Positions 27,387 to 35,840 of a DNA stretch of 64,000 bases are shown here, in pieces (positions within the stretch are counted from its first letter, which is position 1; the number at the start of each line of letters is the position of its first letter). The notes beneath the pieces are model-generated. The model did not search any database. It was not told the origin of the DNA and saw only the letters and a list, made by a program, of their open reading frames with translations. The position numbers were made by a program, and so were the translations under genes. Source of the stretch: Azospirillum canadense (GTDB lineage: Bacteria; Pseudomonadota; Alphaproteobacteria; Azospirillales; Azospirillaceae); NCBI RefSeq assembly GCF_025961225.1, contig NZ_JAOQNG010000007.1:756501-820500 (forward strand), read 5' to 3'.

Positions 27387-28427
27387 TCAGCGGTGCGCCT
27401 CCATCTCCTTGTTCGGAATGCCGTCGATCGGGCACTCCTCGGTGCCGACGGTGCCGCGGGTCAGCGCTTCGACGCGGGTGCGCGTGCCGTCCGGGTCGGT
27501 GATCCACTGGCGATAGAAGTCGTAGGCGCACACGGCCTCGCCGCGGGCGTCCTCGCGGGAGTTGATCTTGCCCGTGTAGCCGCGGTGCACGAGCTTGAAC
27601 AGGTGGTTTTCCGACTGCATGTTCTTGCGCGCGTCGCGGATCAGCGACTTGGACAGCTGGGCATACTGGATGCCCATCTCCTCGGTGCCGCATTCGCCCA
27701 GCGTGCGCCCGTCGAAGCCGATGATCGAGGAGTGGCCGAAGTAGGAGTAGACCCCGTCGAAGCCGGCGGCGTTGGCGACCGCGACGTAGCAGTTGTTCGC
27801 CCAGGCCATCGCCTTGGACATGACGATCTGCTGCTCCTTGGCCGGATACATGTAGCCCTGGCAGCGGATGATCAGCTCCGCTCCCTTCATGGCGCAGTCG
27901 CGCCAGATCTCCGGGTAGTTGCCGTCGTCGCAGATGATCAGGCTCATCTTCAGGCCCTTCGGGCCTTCCGAGACGTAGGTGCAGTTGCCCGGATACCAGC
28001 CCTCGATCGGCACCCACGGCATGATCTTGCGGTACTTCTGAACGATCTCGCCCTGGTCGTTCATCAGGATCAGCGTGTTGTAGGGCGCCTTGTGCGGATG
28101 GTCCTCGTGCTGCTCGCCGGTCAGCGAGAAGACGCCCCAGACCTTGGCGCGGCGGCAGGCGTCGGCGAAGATTTCGGTCTCCTCACCGGGAACCGTCGCG
28201 GCGGTCTCCATCATCTCCTTCGGGTCGTACATGATCCCGTGGGTGCTGTATTCGGGGAAGATGACGAGATCCATGCCGGGCAGGCCGACCTTCATGCCCA
28301 GCACCATGTCCGCGATCTTGCGCGCGTTGTCCAACACCTCGGCCTTGGTGTGCAGGCGCGGCATCTTGTAGTTCACGACGGCAACGCCGACGGTGTCGTT
28401 GCTGCTCGAGATGTCACCATGCAACAT
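27387..28427 (-). CDS. amiE: Aliphatic amidase AmiE
   Basis: A 346-residue nitrilase-superfamily amidase, the same length as P. aeruginosa AmiE and near-identical in long stretches from residue 3 on. The catalytic triad is E59 (FPEYST), K134 (KYRKIMPW) and C166 (SLIICDDGNYPE). It hydrolyses short-chain aliphatic amides such as acetamide and propionamide to ammonia and the acid in the cytoplasm. The neighbouring SBP, permeases and AmiC/AmiR regulators fit amide import and sensing. AGGAAAGGAAAC precedes the ATG. The related formamidase AmiF is a possible alternative, but the sequence is closer to AmiE. Confidence 0.95.
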   Translation of the reverse strand: MLHGDISSSNDTVGVAVVNYKMPRLHTKAEVLDNARKIADMVLGMKVGLPGMDLVIFPEYSTHGIMYDPKEMMETAATVPGEETEIFADACRRAKVWGVFSLTGEQHEDHPHKAPYNTLILMNDQGEIVQKYRKIMPWVPIEGWYPGNCTYVSEGPKGLKMSLIICDDGNYPEIWRDCAMKGAELIIRCQGYMYPAKEQQIVMSKAMAWANNCYVAVANAAGFDGVYSYFGHSSIIGFDGRTLGECGTEEMGIQYAQLSKSLIRDARKNMQSENHLFKLVHRGYTGKINSREDARGEAVCAYDFYRQWITDPDGTRTRVEALTRGTVGTEECPIDGIPNKEMEAHR

Positions 28428-28544
28428 GGTCGTTTCCTTTCCTAGGGATTGGGCTTAAGGAGGGTGTCGTGCCCGTTGGGGGCCGCGGTCCGGACGTGCC
28501 CGGCGCCGGCCGCGTGTTCGGTTGTGCTTGTGGACGGCGGGACT

Positions 28545-29240
28545 TCAGACCGTCATGTGTCTCTGCACGAGGTCGTCAGTCAGCGCGTTGATGCCGCCGT
28601 GGGCGGCGACTCGCCCCTTGTCGAGCATCAGGAAGCCGTCCGACGCCCTGCGAGCGAACCGCACGTTCTGTTCGACGAGCAGCACGGTCATGCCGTGCTC
28701 CCGGTTCAGGGTGGTGATGACGCGCTCGATCTGCTCGACGATGTTGGGCTGGATGCCTTCCGTCGGCTCGTCGAGCAGCAGGACCTTGGGGTCGGCGGCG
28801 AGCGCGCGCGCAATGGCCAGCTGCTGCTGCTGGCCGCCGGACAGATCGCCGCCGCGGCGGTTCAGGTTGTCGCGCAGGTAGGGAAACAGCTCGAACACCA
28901 GCGGCGGGATGTCGCGCTTGCCGTCCGGGCGGGCGAAGGTGCCCATCAGGATGTTTTCACGGATGGTGAACCGGCCGATGATGCCGCGCCCTTGCGGGAC
29001 GTAGGCGATGCCCAGCCCGGCCCGGCGGTGCGTCGGCTCCGGCCGGATGTCCCGGCCGCCGAGCCCGATGATGCCGGTCACCCGGTCGGTCAGGCCCATG
29101 ATCGTCCGCATCAGGGTCGACTTGCCCACCCCATTGCGCCCGAGGATGCTGAGCAGCGCGCCGTCGGGGATGGAAAAGCTGATGTTCTGCAGGACGGGAC
29201 TGCTGCCGTAGTAGGAGGTGACGTCCGTCATTTCAAGCAT
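28545..29240 (-). CDS. urtE: Urea/amide ABC transporter ATPase UrtE
   Basis: A 231-residue ABC ATPase of the LivF/UrtE type. Walker A is GRNGVGKST (about 34-42), the Q-loop region contains YVPQGRGIIG typical of UrtE, the signature is LSGGQQQQ, Walker B is VLLLDEP and the H-loop region is LLVEQNV. It energises import with UrtD through the UrtB and UrtC membrane subunits. Its ATG overlaps the urtD stop by 8 bp. A 117-bp gap then precedes amiE. Context suggests the cargo is a short-chain amide or urea. Confidence 0.92.
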   Translation of the reverse strand: MLEMTDVTSYYGSSPVLQNISFSIPDGALLSILGRNGVGKSTLMRTIMGLTDRVTGIIGLGGRDIRPEPTHRRAGLGIAYVPQGRGIIGRFTIRENILMGTFARPDGKRDIPPLVFELFPYLRDNLNRRGGDLSGGQQQQLAIARALAADPKVLLLDEPTEGIQPNIVEQIERVITTLNREHGMTVLLVEQNVRFARRASDGFLMLDKGRVAAHGGINALTDDLVQRHMTV

Positions 29241-29982
29241 GGGAAATCCCCCCGCTGCCGAGATAGGCTTCCATGACCTTCGGATCGCTCTCGACGTGGG
29301 CGATGGAGCCTTCCGACAGCAATTTTCCCTGGTGCATGACCGTGATGGTTTCGGCGATCTCGCGCACGAAGCCCATGTCGTGCTCGACGACGATCACCGT
29401 GTGCTGCCCGCGCAGGCGGTTGAAGATTTCCGAGGTCTTGCGGGTTTCCTGGATGGTCATGCCCGCGGTCGGTTCGTCCATCAGGATGAGCGCGCTGTTC
29501 TGGACCAGCAGCATGGCCAGTTCCAGCCATTGCGTCTGCCCGTGCGACAGGTACGCCGCCTTGGTGCCCAGCACGTCTTCAAGCCCGACGATCTCGATGA
29601 CCTTCTGCGTGCGCTCGTCCAGACGTGCGCTGGGGAACAACCGCATGGTCTTCCAAGGGGTCGGGCGGTGCGACCGCGCCACCTCAAGGTTTTCGCGCAC
29701 GGTCAGTTCCTTGAAGACGCTCGGCACCTGGAACTTGCGGCCGACGCCCCGGCGGGCGCGTACGTATTCCGGTTCGTGGGTGATGTCGGCGCCGTCGAGG
29801 ACGATGCGTCCCCCCGTCGGCTGGGTGCGCCCGCAGATCAGGTCCATGGTCGTCGACTTGCCCGCACCGTTCGCGCCCAGCAGGCAGCGAAGCTCGCCGC
29901 GTTCCACCGCCATGGAGAGGCCGTTGACCGCCTTGAAACCGTCGAAGCTGACCTCAAGGTCGTGCAGTTCCAGATAGGCCAT
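29233..29982 (-). CDS. urtD: Urea/amide ABC transporter ATPase UrtD
   Basis: A 249-residue LivG-type ATPase with Walker A GANGAGKST (about 36-44), the UrtD-typical stretch GVGRKFQVPSVFKELTVREN, a diverged signature region YLSHGQTQWLELAM in place of LSGGQ (as is normal for UrtD), Walker B LILMDEPTAG, and VVEHDMGFV. Four bases separate its start from the urtC stop. Works as a heterodimer with UrtE. Confidence 0.93.
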   Translation of the reverse strand: MAYLELHDLEVSFDGFKAVNGLSMAVERGELRCLLGANGAGKSTTMDLICGRTQPTGGRIVLDGADITHEPEYVRARRGVGRKFQVPSVFKELTVRENLEVARSHRPTPWKTMRLFPSARLDERTQKVIEIVGLEDVLGTKAAYLSHGQTQWLELAMLLVQNSALILMDEPTAGMTIQETRKTSEIFNRLRGQHTVIVVEHDMGFVREIAETITVMHQGKLLSEGSIAHVESDPKVMEAYLGSGGISHA

Positions 29983-29985
29983 GGC

Positions 29986-31194
29986 TCAGCCCCTCTGCTT
30001 GGTGTTGAACGTGCCCATGGCGCGCGGCGCCGCAGCCGCCGGCTCTTCCGTCCGTGCCCTGGGGGGCGCCCGCCCCAGCCGCTCGCCCGCCATGTCGATC
30101 AGGCTCGCCAGCCCGTTCGGCAGGAACAGCACGACGAGGATGAACAGGGCTCCGAGAATGAGTTGCCAGGTGTCGAGGAAGGTTTCCGACAGGCTGCCCT
30201 GCATGAAGTTGACGAGGATGGCGCCGATGGTGGCGCCCAGCAGTGATCCCCGCCCGCCGACCGCGGCCCAGATCACCATCGACAGACTGAGCGGCACGCC
30301 CATGAAGGTCGGCGAGGCGAACTCCAGCACCATCGCGTAGAGCATGCCCGCGACGCCGGCCATGCCGGCGGAGACAGCGAAGGCAAGGATCTGGTAGGCG
30401 GCGACGTCGTAGCCGAAGAAGCGGACCCGGTCGACGTCGTTCCGGATGGCCCGCAAAATCAGGCCGGCCTTGCTGCGCGTCAGCGCCAAGCCGAGGAGCA
30501 GGCACACCGACAGACACCCGGCGGTCAGGTAATAGAAGGTCGGGCTGTAGGGGTCGAACTCGACGCCGCCGATCTCCAGCCACGCCAGGTCGGTCAGTCC
30601 GTTGAAGCCGCCGGTGTAGCGCTGCTGGTCGATGAACAGCAGGTTGGTCACGACCAGCATTGCCAGGGTGATGATCGCGACGTACACGCCGACGATGCGC
30701 GCCCGGAACATGAACCAGCCCAGCAGGCTGGCCACGATGACCGGCAACAGCATGCCGGCCAGGATGGCGAACAGCGTCGAATGGAACGGCTCCCAGAACC
30801 AGGGCAGCGTCTGCACGTTGTTCCAGACCATGAAGTCCGGCAGCCCCGCCGCCCCGGTGTGCACCGGGCTGGTCTTGAGCTTGAGGTGCATGGCGATGGC
30901 GTAGGCGCCGAGGCCGAAGCTGACGCCCTGTCCCAGGTTGAGGATGCCGCTGTAGCCCCAGCTGAGGCTGAGCGCGGCGGCGGCCAGCCCGAGGGCGAGA
31001 TAGCGCGCGTACTTGTTCAGCAGGAAGGCGTCGTCGATGACCAGGGGAACCGCCAGGATCAGCAGGCAGAAGGCCAGATAGACCAGGATCTGGACGTAGG
31101 ACGCGCGCTGCGGCAGGGACGGGCGCGCGGCGGCCGGCGGCGCACTGCTGTTCGCCGGGGGCCAAGCGTGGCTGGGAGATTTGATGCGTGACAT
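29986..31194 (-). CDS. urtC: Urea/amide ABC transporter permease UrtC
   Basis: A 402-residue LivM-type inner-membrane subunit with about ten hydrophobic segments, an N-terminal basic, alanine-rich cytoplasmic tail and the UrtC-typical blocks LGLAAAALSLSWGYSGILNL and GVYVAIITLAMLVVTNLLFI. The EAA-like cytoplasmic loop lies around SKAGLILRAIRNDVDRVRFF. It pairs with UrtB to form the channel. The C-terminal 40 residues are a proline/alanine-rich extension. It starts 17 bp after the urtB stop. Confidence 0.92.
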   Translation of the reverse strand: MSRIKSPSHAWPPANSSAPPAAARPSLPQRASYVQILVYLAFCLLILAVPLVIDDAFLLNKYARYLALGLAAAALSLSWGYSGILNLGQGVSFGLGAYAIAMHLKLKTSPVHTGAAGLPDFMVWNNVQTLPWFWEPFHSTLFAILAGMLLPVIVASLLGWFMFRARIVGVYVAIITLAMLVVTNLLFIDQQRYTGGFNGLTDLAWLEIGGVEFDPYSPTFYYLTAGCLSVCLLLGLALTRSKAGLILRAIRNDVDRVRFFGYDVAAYQILAFAVSAGMAGVAGMLYAMVLEFASPTFMGVPLSLSMVIWAAVGGRGSLLGATIGAILVNFMQGSLSETFLDTWQLILGALFILVVLFLPNGLASLIDMAGERLGRAPPRARTEEPAAAAPRAMGTFNTKQRG

Positions 31195-31211
31195 GCCTCT
31201 TGGCCTCCCGC

Positions 31212-32081
31212 CTAGCGCCGGACGCGGTCGACGAAGAGACCACGCGGCCGGAAGCGGATCAGCACGACGACCGCCAGGAACACGAGCGCCTTGGCCAGCG
31301 TGTCGTTGAGCAGGAAAGCCAGCCCGGCCGTGCTGCCGCCCAGTATGCCTGAGCTGGCGACCGTGCCAAGCAGACTGCCGACGCCGCCGACGACGACGAC
31401 CATGAAGGCATCGACGACGAAGTTGGTGCCCATGTCCGGCGCGACGCTCTTGATCGGGGCCACCAGCGCGCCCGCCAGACCGGCCAGACCGGAGCCGAAG
31501 GCGAAGGTAAGGCTGAACACGCGGGAACTGTTGATGCCGTAGCAGCTCGCCATCTCGCGGTTCTGCGTGACCGCGCGCAGCTTCATGCCGAATTCCGTAT
31601 GCTGGACGAGAAACCAGGTCAGCAGCAGCAGGCCCGCCGTCACGGCCAGGATGAACAGGCGGTAGCTCGGGATGGCGATGCCGAGCAGGTCAATGCTGCC
31701 GGCGAGCGCTTCCGGCGTCTGCACGTAGCGCAGCTCCGCGCCGGCGGACAGGCGCACCGCTTGCTGAAGGATGATGCCGATGCCCCAGGTTGCCAGGATG
31801 GTGTCCAACGGCCGGTAATAGAGGAAGCGGACGACACCGCGCTCGACCACCCAGCCTGCGAAGGCGACCATGAAGAAGACGAGCACCAGGCAGGCCAGGA
31901 ACGGCAACCCGAAGGCGCTTTGCAGCAGCCACGTGCTGTAGGCGCCGAGCATCACGAACTCGCCGTGGGCGAGGTTGATGACACCCATCGAACCGTAAAT
32001 AATGGCAAGACCGAGAGCGACCAGCAACAGAATCGAACCGATGCTGAGTCCGGTGAACAGCTGACCCAAGACAATATCCAT
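31212..32081 (-). CDS. urtB: Urea/amide ABC transporter permease UrtB
   Basis: A 289-residue LivH-type permease. Key blocks are GSMGVINLAHGEFVMLGAYS, TWGIGIILQQAVRLSAGAEL and the cytoplasmic-loop region MKLRAVTQNREMASCYGINS. The annotated start ATG 32081 follows GGAGG at suitable spacing; the frame is open upstream but that part is not hydrophobic and lies in the hairpin region. Length is that of LivH; cyanobacterial UrtB proteins are often longer. Membrane partner of UrtC. Confidence 0.92.
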   Translation of the reverse strand: MDIVLGQLFTGLSIGSILLLVALGLAIIYGSMGVINLAHGEFVMLGAYSTWLLQSAFGLPFLACLVLVFFMVAFAGWVVERGVVRFLYYRPLDTILATWGIGIILQQAVRLSAGAELRYVQTPEALAGSIDLLGIAIPSYRLFILAVTAGLLLLTWFLVQHTEFGMKLRAVTQNREMASCYGINSSRVFSLTFAFGSGLAGLAGALVAPIKSVAPDMGTNFVVDAFMVVVVGGVGSLLGTVASSGILGGSTAGLAFLLNDTLAKALVFLAVVVLIRFRPRGLFVDRVRR

Positions 32082-32123
32082 AAATGACCTCCAAAGGAGG
32101 ATCCGGGCAGGACCTCCGGGGGA

Positions 32124-32145
32124 GGCGGGCGCCGGAGCGCCCGCC
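32124..32145 (-). repeat. Intercistronic hairpin between urtA and urtB
   Basis: GGCGGGCGC and GCGCCCGCC make a 9-bp perfect stem with a four-base loop that reads TCCG on the transcribed strand. It sits 13 bp after the binding-protein stop, a usual place for a structure that stabilises the binding-protein mRNA over that of the permease genes. Confidence 0.6.
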
Positions 32146-32158
32146 ATCGGCTCCGTGC

Positions 32159-33406
32159 TTACGCGCCCTTGAGGCCGTCCTTGGTGCAGGATTGCCCGGG
32201 GTAGGCCCAGTAGGGCTCGGGCTTGACCCACTCGGCGGACTGCTCGATCACCTTGAACTGACCATCCGCCTGCGCTTGGGCGATCTTCGGCCAGAGATAG
32301 CAATGCAGGTTGTCGGGATCGACCTTCACGCGGCCCTGCGGCGCCATGATCTCCAGGCCGCCCGCCGCGTCGCGGATGTTGATCGGCGTGATGTCGCCTT
32401 TGCCCAGCTTCTCGACGGCTTGGCGGAAAAGGTAGATTTGGAAGTATGCGGGCTCCGACACGAAGTGGGTGACGGCGTCCTTGCCGTAGCGCTTCTGGTA
32501 GTTCTCGACGAACTTCTGGTTCTCGGGCGACTGGTGGCTCATGAAGTAGGGAGCCGAGGTGTAGTGTCCGGCCGCGTACTCCCCGCCCATCGCGGCGATC
32601 TCGACCTCGGAGGTGGTGAGGCTGGCCATCGGCATCTTGTCCGGCGTGAAGCCGGCCGCCTTGTACTGCTTGTGAAGCGCGATGACGCTGTCACCGACGA
32701 CGGTCGAAAAGATCACGTCGGGCTTCGTCTCGCGGAACTTGTTGAGCACCGACCCGAATTCGGAATGCCCCAGCGGCACGTACTCTTCGCCGACGACCTC
32801 GCCGCCGAGTTGCTGCAGGAGGATCTTGCAGACGTTGTTCTCCTCCTTCGGGTAGATGTAGTTGGAACCGATCAGGTAGAACTTCTTGCCGTGATTCTTG
32901 ACCAGCCAGGGGATGAAGTCTTTCTGCTGCTGGTTCGGCACGGCGCCGGTGTACATGACGTCTTTGGAGCATTCCCGGCCTTCGTAGAGCGTCGGGTACC
33001 AATAGAGGTTCTTGCGCTTTTCGAAGACCGGCAGCACCGCCTTGCGGCTGGCCGACGTGTAGGAGCCGAAGACGCTCACGCAGCGGTCGTTGAGCACCAG
33101 CTTGTTGGCCTTGTCGGCGAAGGTCGCCGGGTCGGACGCCGGATCCTCGACCACGGGCGTGATCTTCATGCCGTTGATGCCGCCGGCCTTGTTGATCTCG
33201 TCGATCGCCATCAGGGTCGCGTTGTGCAGCGACTTCTCCACGACGGCGGTCGTTCCGGTGAGCGAGAAGAGAACACCGACCTTGATTTCGTTGCCGGCCG
33301 CCCAGGCAAGCCCGGAATCCTTGATCCAGATGTGAGGGAACCCAACCGCCCCAGCCGCGCCGGCGATGGCCGTCGACTTGATGAAGCTGCGCCGCGTGAT
33401 CGTCAT
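32159..33406 (-). CDS. urtA: Urea/short-chain amide ABC transporter substrate-binding protein (UrtA/FmdD-like)
   Basis: A 415-residue periplasmic type I binding protein. The N-terminus has a twin-arginine signal (TRRSFIKSTAIAGAAGAVG). The mature part has KVGVLFSLTGTTAVVEKSL, the ligand-region block FGSYTSASRKAVLPVFEKR, YWYPTLYEGRECSKDVMYTG and FYLIGSNYIYPKEENN, all shared with UrtA, FmdD and AmiC. Context with AmiE favours amides over urea as ligand, though either is possible. GGGAGG precedes ATG 33406. A terminator-antiterminator leader lies between amiR and this gene. Confidence 0.92.
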   Translation of the reverse strand: MTITRRSFIKSTAIAGAAGAVGFPHIWIKDSGLAWAAGNEIKVGVLFSLTGTTAVVEKSLHNATLMAIDEINKAGGINGMKITPVVEDPASDPATFADKANKLVLNDRCVSVFGSYTSASRKAVLPVFEKRKNLYWYPTLYEGRECSKDVMYTGAVPNQQQKDFIPWLVKNHGKKFYLIGSNYIYPKEENNVCKILLQQLGGEVVGEEYVPLGHSEFGSVLNKFRETKPDVIFSTVVGDSVIALHKQYKAAGFTPDKMPMASLTTSEVEIAAMGGEYAAGHYTSAPYFMSHQSPENQKFVENYQKRYGKDAVTHFVSEPAYFQIYLFRQAVEKLGKGDITPINIRDAAGGLEIMAPQGRVKVDPDNLHCYLWPKIAQAQADGQFKVIEQSAEWVKPEPYWAYPGQSCTKDGLKGA

Positions 33407-33786
33407 GTGAATCCTCCCAACTTGGTGCATTGGTTCTTGGCTGCGCGCCGGGCAGGCCGTGCCGTGGCGCGAAGAGCGCGTCAGTCGGCGGCGGGGCCGG
33501 CGTGGCACGGCCGCAGCTATCCGGTCGTCCCGGCACGGTGGCCGGGAGCGGTTTGAAGGTCAGCGATGAGACGCCGCTTGGTCGTTCCACTGGACCGGCA
33601 CATCGTCCGTGCCGTGGCCCTGCCGCAAGACCGCCGCGTGTCGGCCGCGTGTCGAGCGTCGCGTCATTTTTGGGTTCAGAGAACCAGGTCAGCCTGTCGC
33701 ACAATCAGCGCGTTGCGGTGCGGTTCCTCCCTCGGCCTGGAGTGTCGGTTGAGGTTTGCCGGAACTCGGGTCTGCACGTAGACACG

Positions 33787-33823
33787 AAAAAAGCCCCATC
33801 CAGGCATTCCTGCCTGCTGGGGC
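33787..33823 (-). terminator. Intrinsic terminator in the urtA leader
   Basis: On the minus strand: a 6-bp lower stem (GCCCCA with TGGGGC), a small internal loop, a 6-bp upper stem (CAGGCA with TGCCTG), a GGAA tetraloop, then six T residues. The last 15 bases before the T-run are identical to those of the terminator before amiC. Read-through is needed to express the transporter and amidase from an amiC promoter. Confidence 0.85.
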
Positions 33824-33832
33824 CCCATTGCC
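33821..33832 (-). promoter_or_regulatory. Candidate ANTAR hexaloop hairpin before the urtA terminator
   Basis: GGC, six-base loop AATGGG, GCC. The loop has A at position 1 and G at position 4, as in ANTAR-binding RNA. Its 3' arm is the first part of the terminator stem, so the two are exclusive. The stem is only 3 bp, so it would need AmiR to hold it. Confidence 0.4.
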
Positions 33833-33833
33833 T

Positions 33834-33867
33834 GTTCGGCGATCCGGCATCATTGGCGGGACCGAAC
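33834..33867 (-). repeat. Hairpin upstream of the urtA terminator
   Basis: GTTCGG and CCGAAC make a 6-bp outer stem, followed inside by a TCC/GGA pairing after a three-base bulge and a 13-base loop. It lies two bases 5' of the hexaloop hairpin in the transcript. Confidence 0.5.
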
Positions 33868-33921
33868 GGTATGTTTGGAAGAGTACCTGCGCTTTGCCGA
33901 AACCGTCAATACCACTGATGG

Positions 33922-34527
33922 TTAAGGTGGCGAATGATTGAGCCCCAGCATTTCCTGGGCGTCGATGATCGTCGCCGCTATGTCCTCGATCGTCGTCCGT
34001 TTGGCCATGGCGCGCTCGCGGATGAACCGATAAGCCTCCTCCTCGGACATGTGGCGCGTGTCGATCAGGATCGCCTTGGCCTTGGACACTTTCTTCAGGC
34101 CGTCGAGCTTCTGCTCGGCCTTGCGAAGCTTTTTGCGCAGCGTACGCTCACCGTCCGCCGCCCGTTGGGCCATGAACATGGTCGTCAGGAGACCAAAGGG
34201 CCGAATGGGCTTGCTGACGAAGCCATGCGCTCCGTAATCGGCGACAGCCTTCAGGATGGTGGGGTTCTCGTAGTCGAGCACCGCCACGACGGGGGGTGCC
34301 TCGCCGCCATTGGCCCACGTGACGCGCACTTCGCCGGACACCAGTTGGGCGATGTCGAGAAAGATGAGGTCGACGCCCGCCGGCAACTCCTTGGGCGGCG
34401 GCCAGTCCGCGGTCACCTGACAGCCGATGCGGCGGAGTTGCCGGATCAACTCTTCCGCCTCGCGATCCTGGGGGTGGATCACCGCCACGCGGAAGGACCG
34501 GATATCACGCAGCAGATCGACCGACAT
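33922..34527 (-). CDS. amiR: AmiR-like ANTAR antitermination regulator
   Basis: A 201-residue protein with the AmiR layout: a pseudo-receiver domain (about 10-115) with FLDIA near the position of the phospho-aspartate and VSKPIRPF at 104-111, a coiled coil (about 122-150), and a C-terminal ANTAR helix bundle (about 150-196, with HMSEEEAYRFIRERAMAKRT and EDIAATIIDAQEML). AmiR binds leader RNA and prevents termination; AmiC holds it inactive until an amide binds. The gene follows amiC by 52 bp, and two ANTAR-type leaders flank the pair. Confidence 0.9.
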   Translation of the reverse strand: MSVDLLRDIRSFRVAVIHPQDREAEELIRQLRRIGCQVTADWPPPKELPAGVDLIFLDIAQLVSGEVRVTWANGGEAPPVVAVLDYENPTILKAVADYGAHGFVSKPIRPFGLLTTMFMAQRAADGERTLRKKLRKAEQKLDGLKKVSKAKAILIDTRHMSEEEAYRFIRERAMAKRTTIEDIAATIIDAQEMLGLNHSPP

Positions 34528-34579
34528 GCTTCATCCGCTCCGCCGCGTTGCCGTCGTCTCGGTTGCCCGACATGGGCGC

Positions 34580-35746
34580 TCACATCGACGCGTAGCGGAG
34601 CTGTCGCGAAGACCAGTCCGCCAGATTGTGTTCGACGAGGTATGGGTCCGGCTTGACCGCGACCAGGGACTGCTCCACGACGACGAAGGCGCCATCCTCG
34701 CCAACCCGGGCGACCCGCGGCCAGAGATAGGTGTGGTTGTTGTCCGGATCGATGCGCACGCGCCCTTGCGGCGCGTCGAATTCAAGCCCCAGCATGGCGC
34801 GACGGAGCAAGTCCGTGTCCATGCAGTTGACGATGCGCAACGCCTCGGCGAAGAGGTGGACCTGGAAGTAAGCCGCCTCGCAACACGCGTTCGTGCGCTG
34901 ATCCGTGCCGAACCGCTGCGCGTATCGCGCGACGAACCGCCGGTTCGCCTCCGTCTCCAGCGAGTGGAAATAAGGCGCCGCCGTGATGTGGCCGCGGGCG
35001 GCAGCCGCTCCCATTTCCGCAACCTCCGCCTCGCTGGTCGTCAGGCTGGCGATCGGCATGCGTGCGGGGTCGAAGCCGGCCTCGGCGTAGGCCTGGTAGA
35101 AGTGGGCCGTCGCCGCCCCGACCACGGTGGAGAAGATGACGTCGGGGTCCTTCTTGGCGATGTCCTTGATGATGGAGTTGAAGGACTTCCGAGTCGCACC
35201 GATCGGCACGTACTTCTCGCCCAGGATTTTTCCCGCGCGCTGCTCGACCAGGTTCCGCATGCTGCGGTTGGATTCCAAGGGATAAATGTAATTCGAACCC
35301 ACCAGATAGAACCGGTTGCCATAGGTGCGCGTCAGGTAGTCGGCGAGCTGCTCGCCGTTCTGGTTCGGCGCCGCGCCGGTGTAGATGACGTTGCGGGAGC
35401 ACTCGAACCCTTCGTACAGAGTGGGGTATAGCAGAAGGCCGTTGCGGCGCTCCACGACGGGCAGCACGGCCTTGCGCGTGCTGGACATGTAGCAGCCGAA
35501 AATGGCGGTCACGCGATCCTCGGCGAGCAGGCGCTCGGCGAGCGCGCCGAAGCGCCCGGGATCGGACGCAGGATCGTGGATGACGGGCACAATCTCCCGA
35601 CCGTTCACGCCGCCGGCAGCGTTGAGTTCCTCGATGGCCAGCAGGGTGCCCTGGAGCTGGGTGCGCTCGATCCCCGCCGTGACTCCGGTCTGGGAGAACA
35701 GCACGCCAACCTGCCACGGCGCTTCTGTGTTGGAGGGTCGATGCAT
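34580..35746 (-). CDS. amiC: AmiC-like amide sensor, negative regulator of AmiR
   Basis: A 388-residue type I binding-protein fold with no signal peptide, so it is cytoplasmic. It starts directly at QVGVLFSQTGVTAGIERTQL and has FGCYMSSTRKAVLPVVERRN, LLYPTLYEGFECSRNVIYTG and FYLVGSNYIYPLESN. In P. aeruginosa AmiC binds AmiR and releases it on acetamide. Size (385 in Pseudomonas) and position before amiR match. It is closely related to the periplasmic UrtA encoded downstream, so sensor and importer probably arose by duplication. AGAGGTG precedes ATG 35746. Confidence 0.92.
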   Translation of the reverse strand: MHRPSNTEAPWQVGVLFSQTGVTAGIERTQLQGTLLAIEELNAAGGVNGREIVPVIHDPASDPGRFGALAERLLAEDRVTAIFGCYMSSTRKAVLPVVERRNGLLLYPTLYEGFECSRNVIYTGAAPNQNGEQLADYLTRTYGNRFYLVGSNYIYPLESNRSMRNLVEQRAGKILGEKYVPIGATRKSFNSIIKDIAKKDPDVIFSTVVGAATAHFYQAYAEAGFDPARMPIASLTTSEAEVAEMGAAAARGHITAAPYFHSLETEANRRFVARYAQRFGTDQRTNACCEAAYFQVHLFAEALRIVNCMDTDLLRRAMLGLEFDAPQGRVRIDPDNNHTYLWPRVARVGEDGAFVVVEQSLVAVKPDPYLVEHNLADWSSRQLRYASM

Positions 35747-35796
35747 GGGCGCTCACCTCTTGGCGCGCGTGGCCGTGCCGTTGCAACCACGCCCCG

Positions 35797-35840
35797 ACAA
35801 AAATAAAGCCCCATCCAGGGTCGTCAGCCCTGAAGGGAGC
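35797..35840 (-). terminator. Intrinsic terminator in the amiC leader
   Basis: Minus strand: GCTCC pairs with GGGGC, one mismatch, TTCAGGG pairs with CCCTGGA, a 7-base loop (CTGACGA), then TTTATTTTTGT. The first arm is also the 3' arm of the hexaloop hairpin upstream, so the two structures exclude each other. Confidence 0.8.

Larger units (their letters stand above)
33407..33921 (-). promoter_or_regulatory. urtA leader region
   Basis: This 515-bp gap between amiR and urtA holds no gene on either strand that I can support. It contains, in order of transcription, a long hairpin (33834-33867), a short hexaloop hairpin (33821-33832) and an intrinsic terminator (33787-33823), and then about 380 bases of untranslated leader with no other recognised element. 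Confidence 0.6.
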
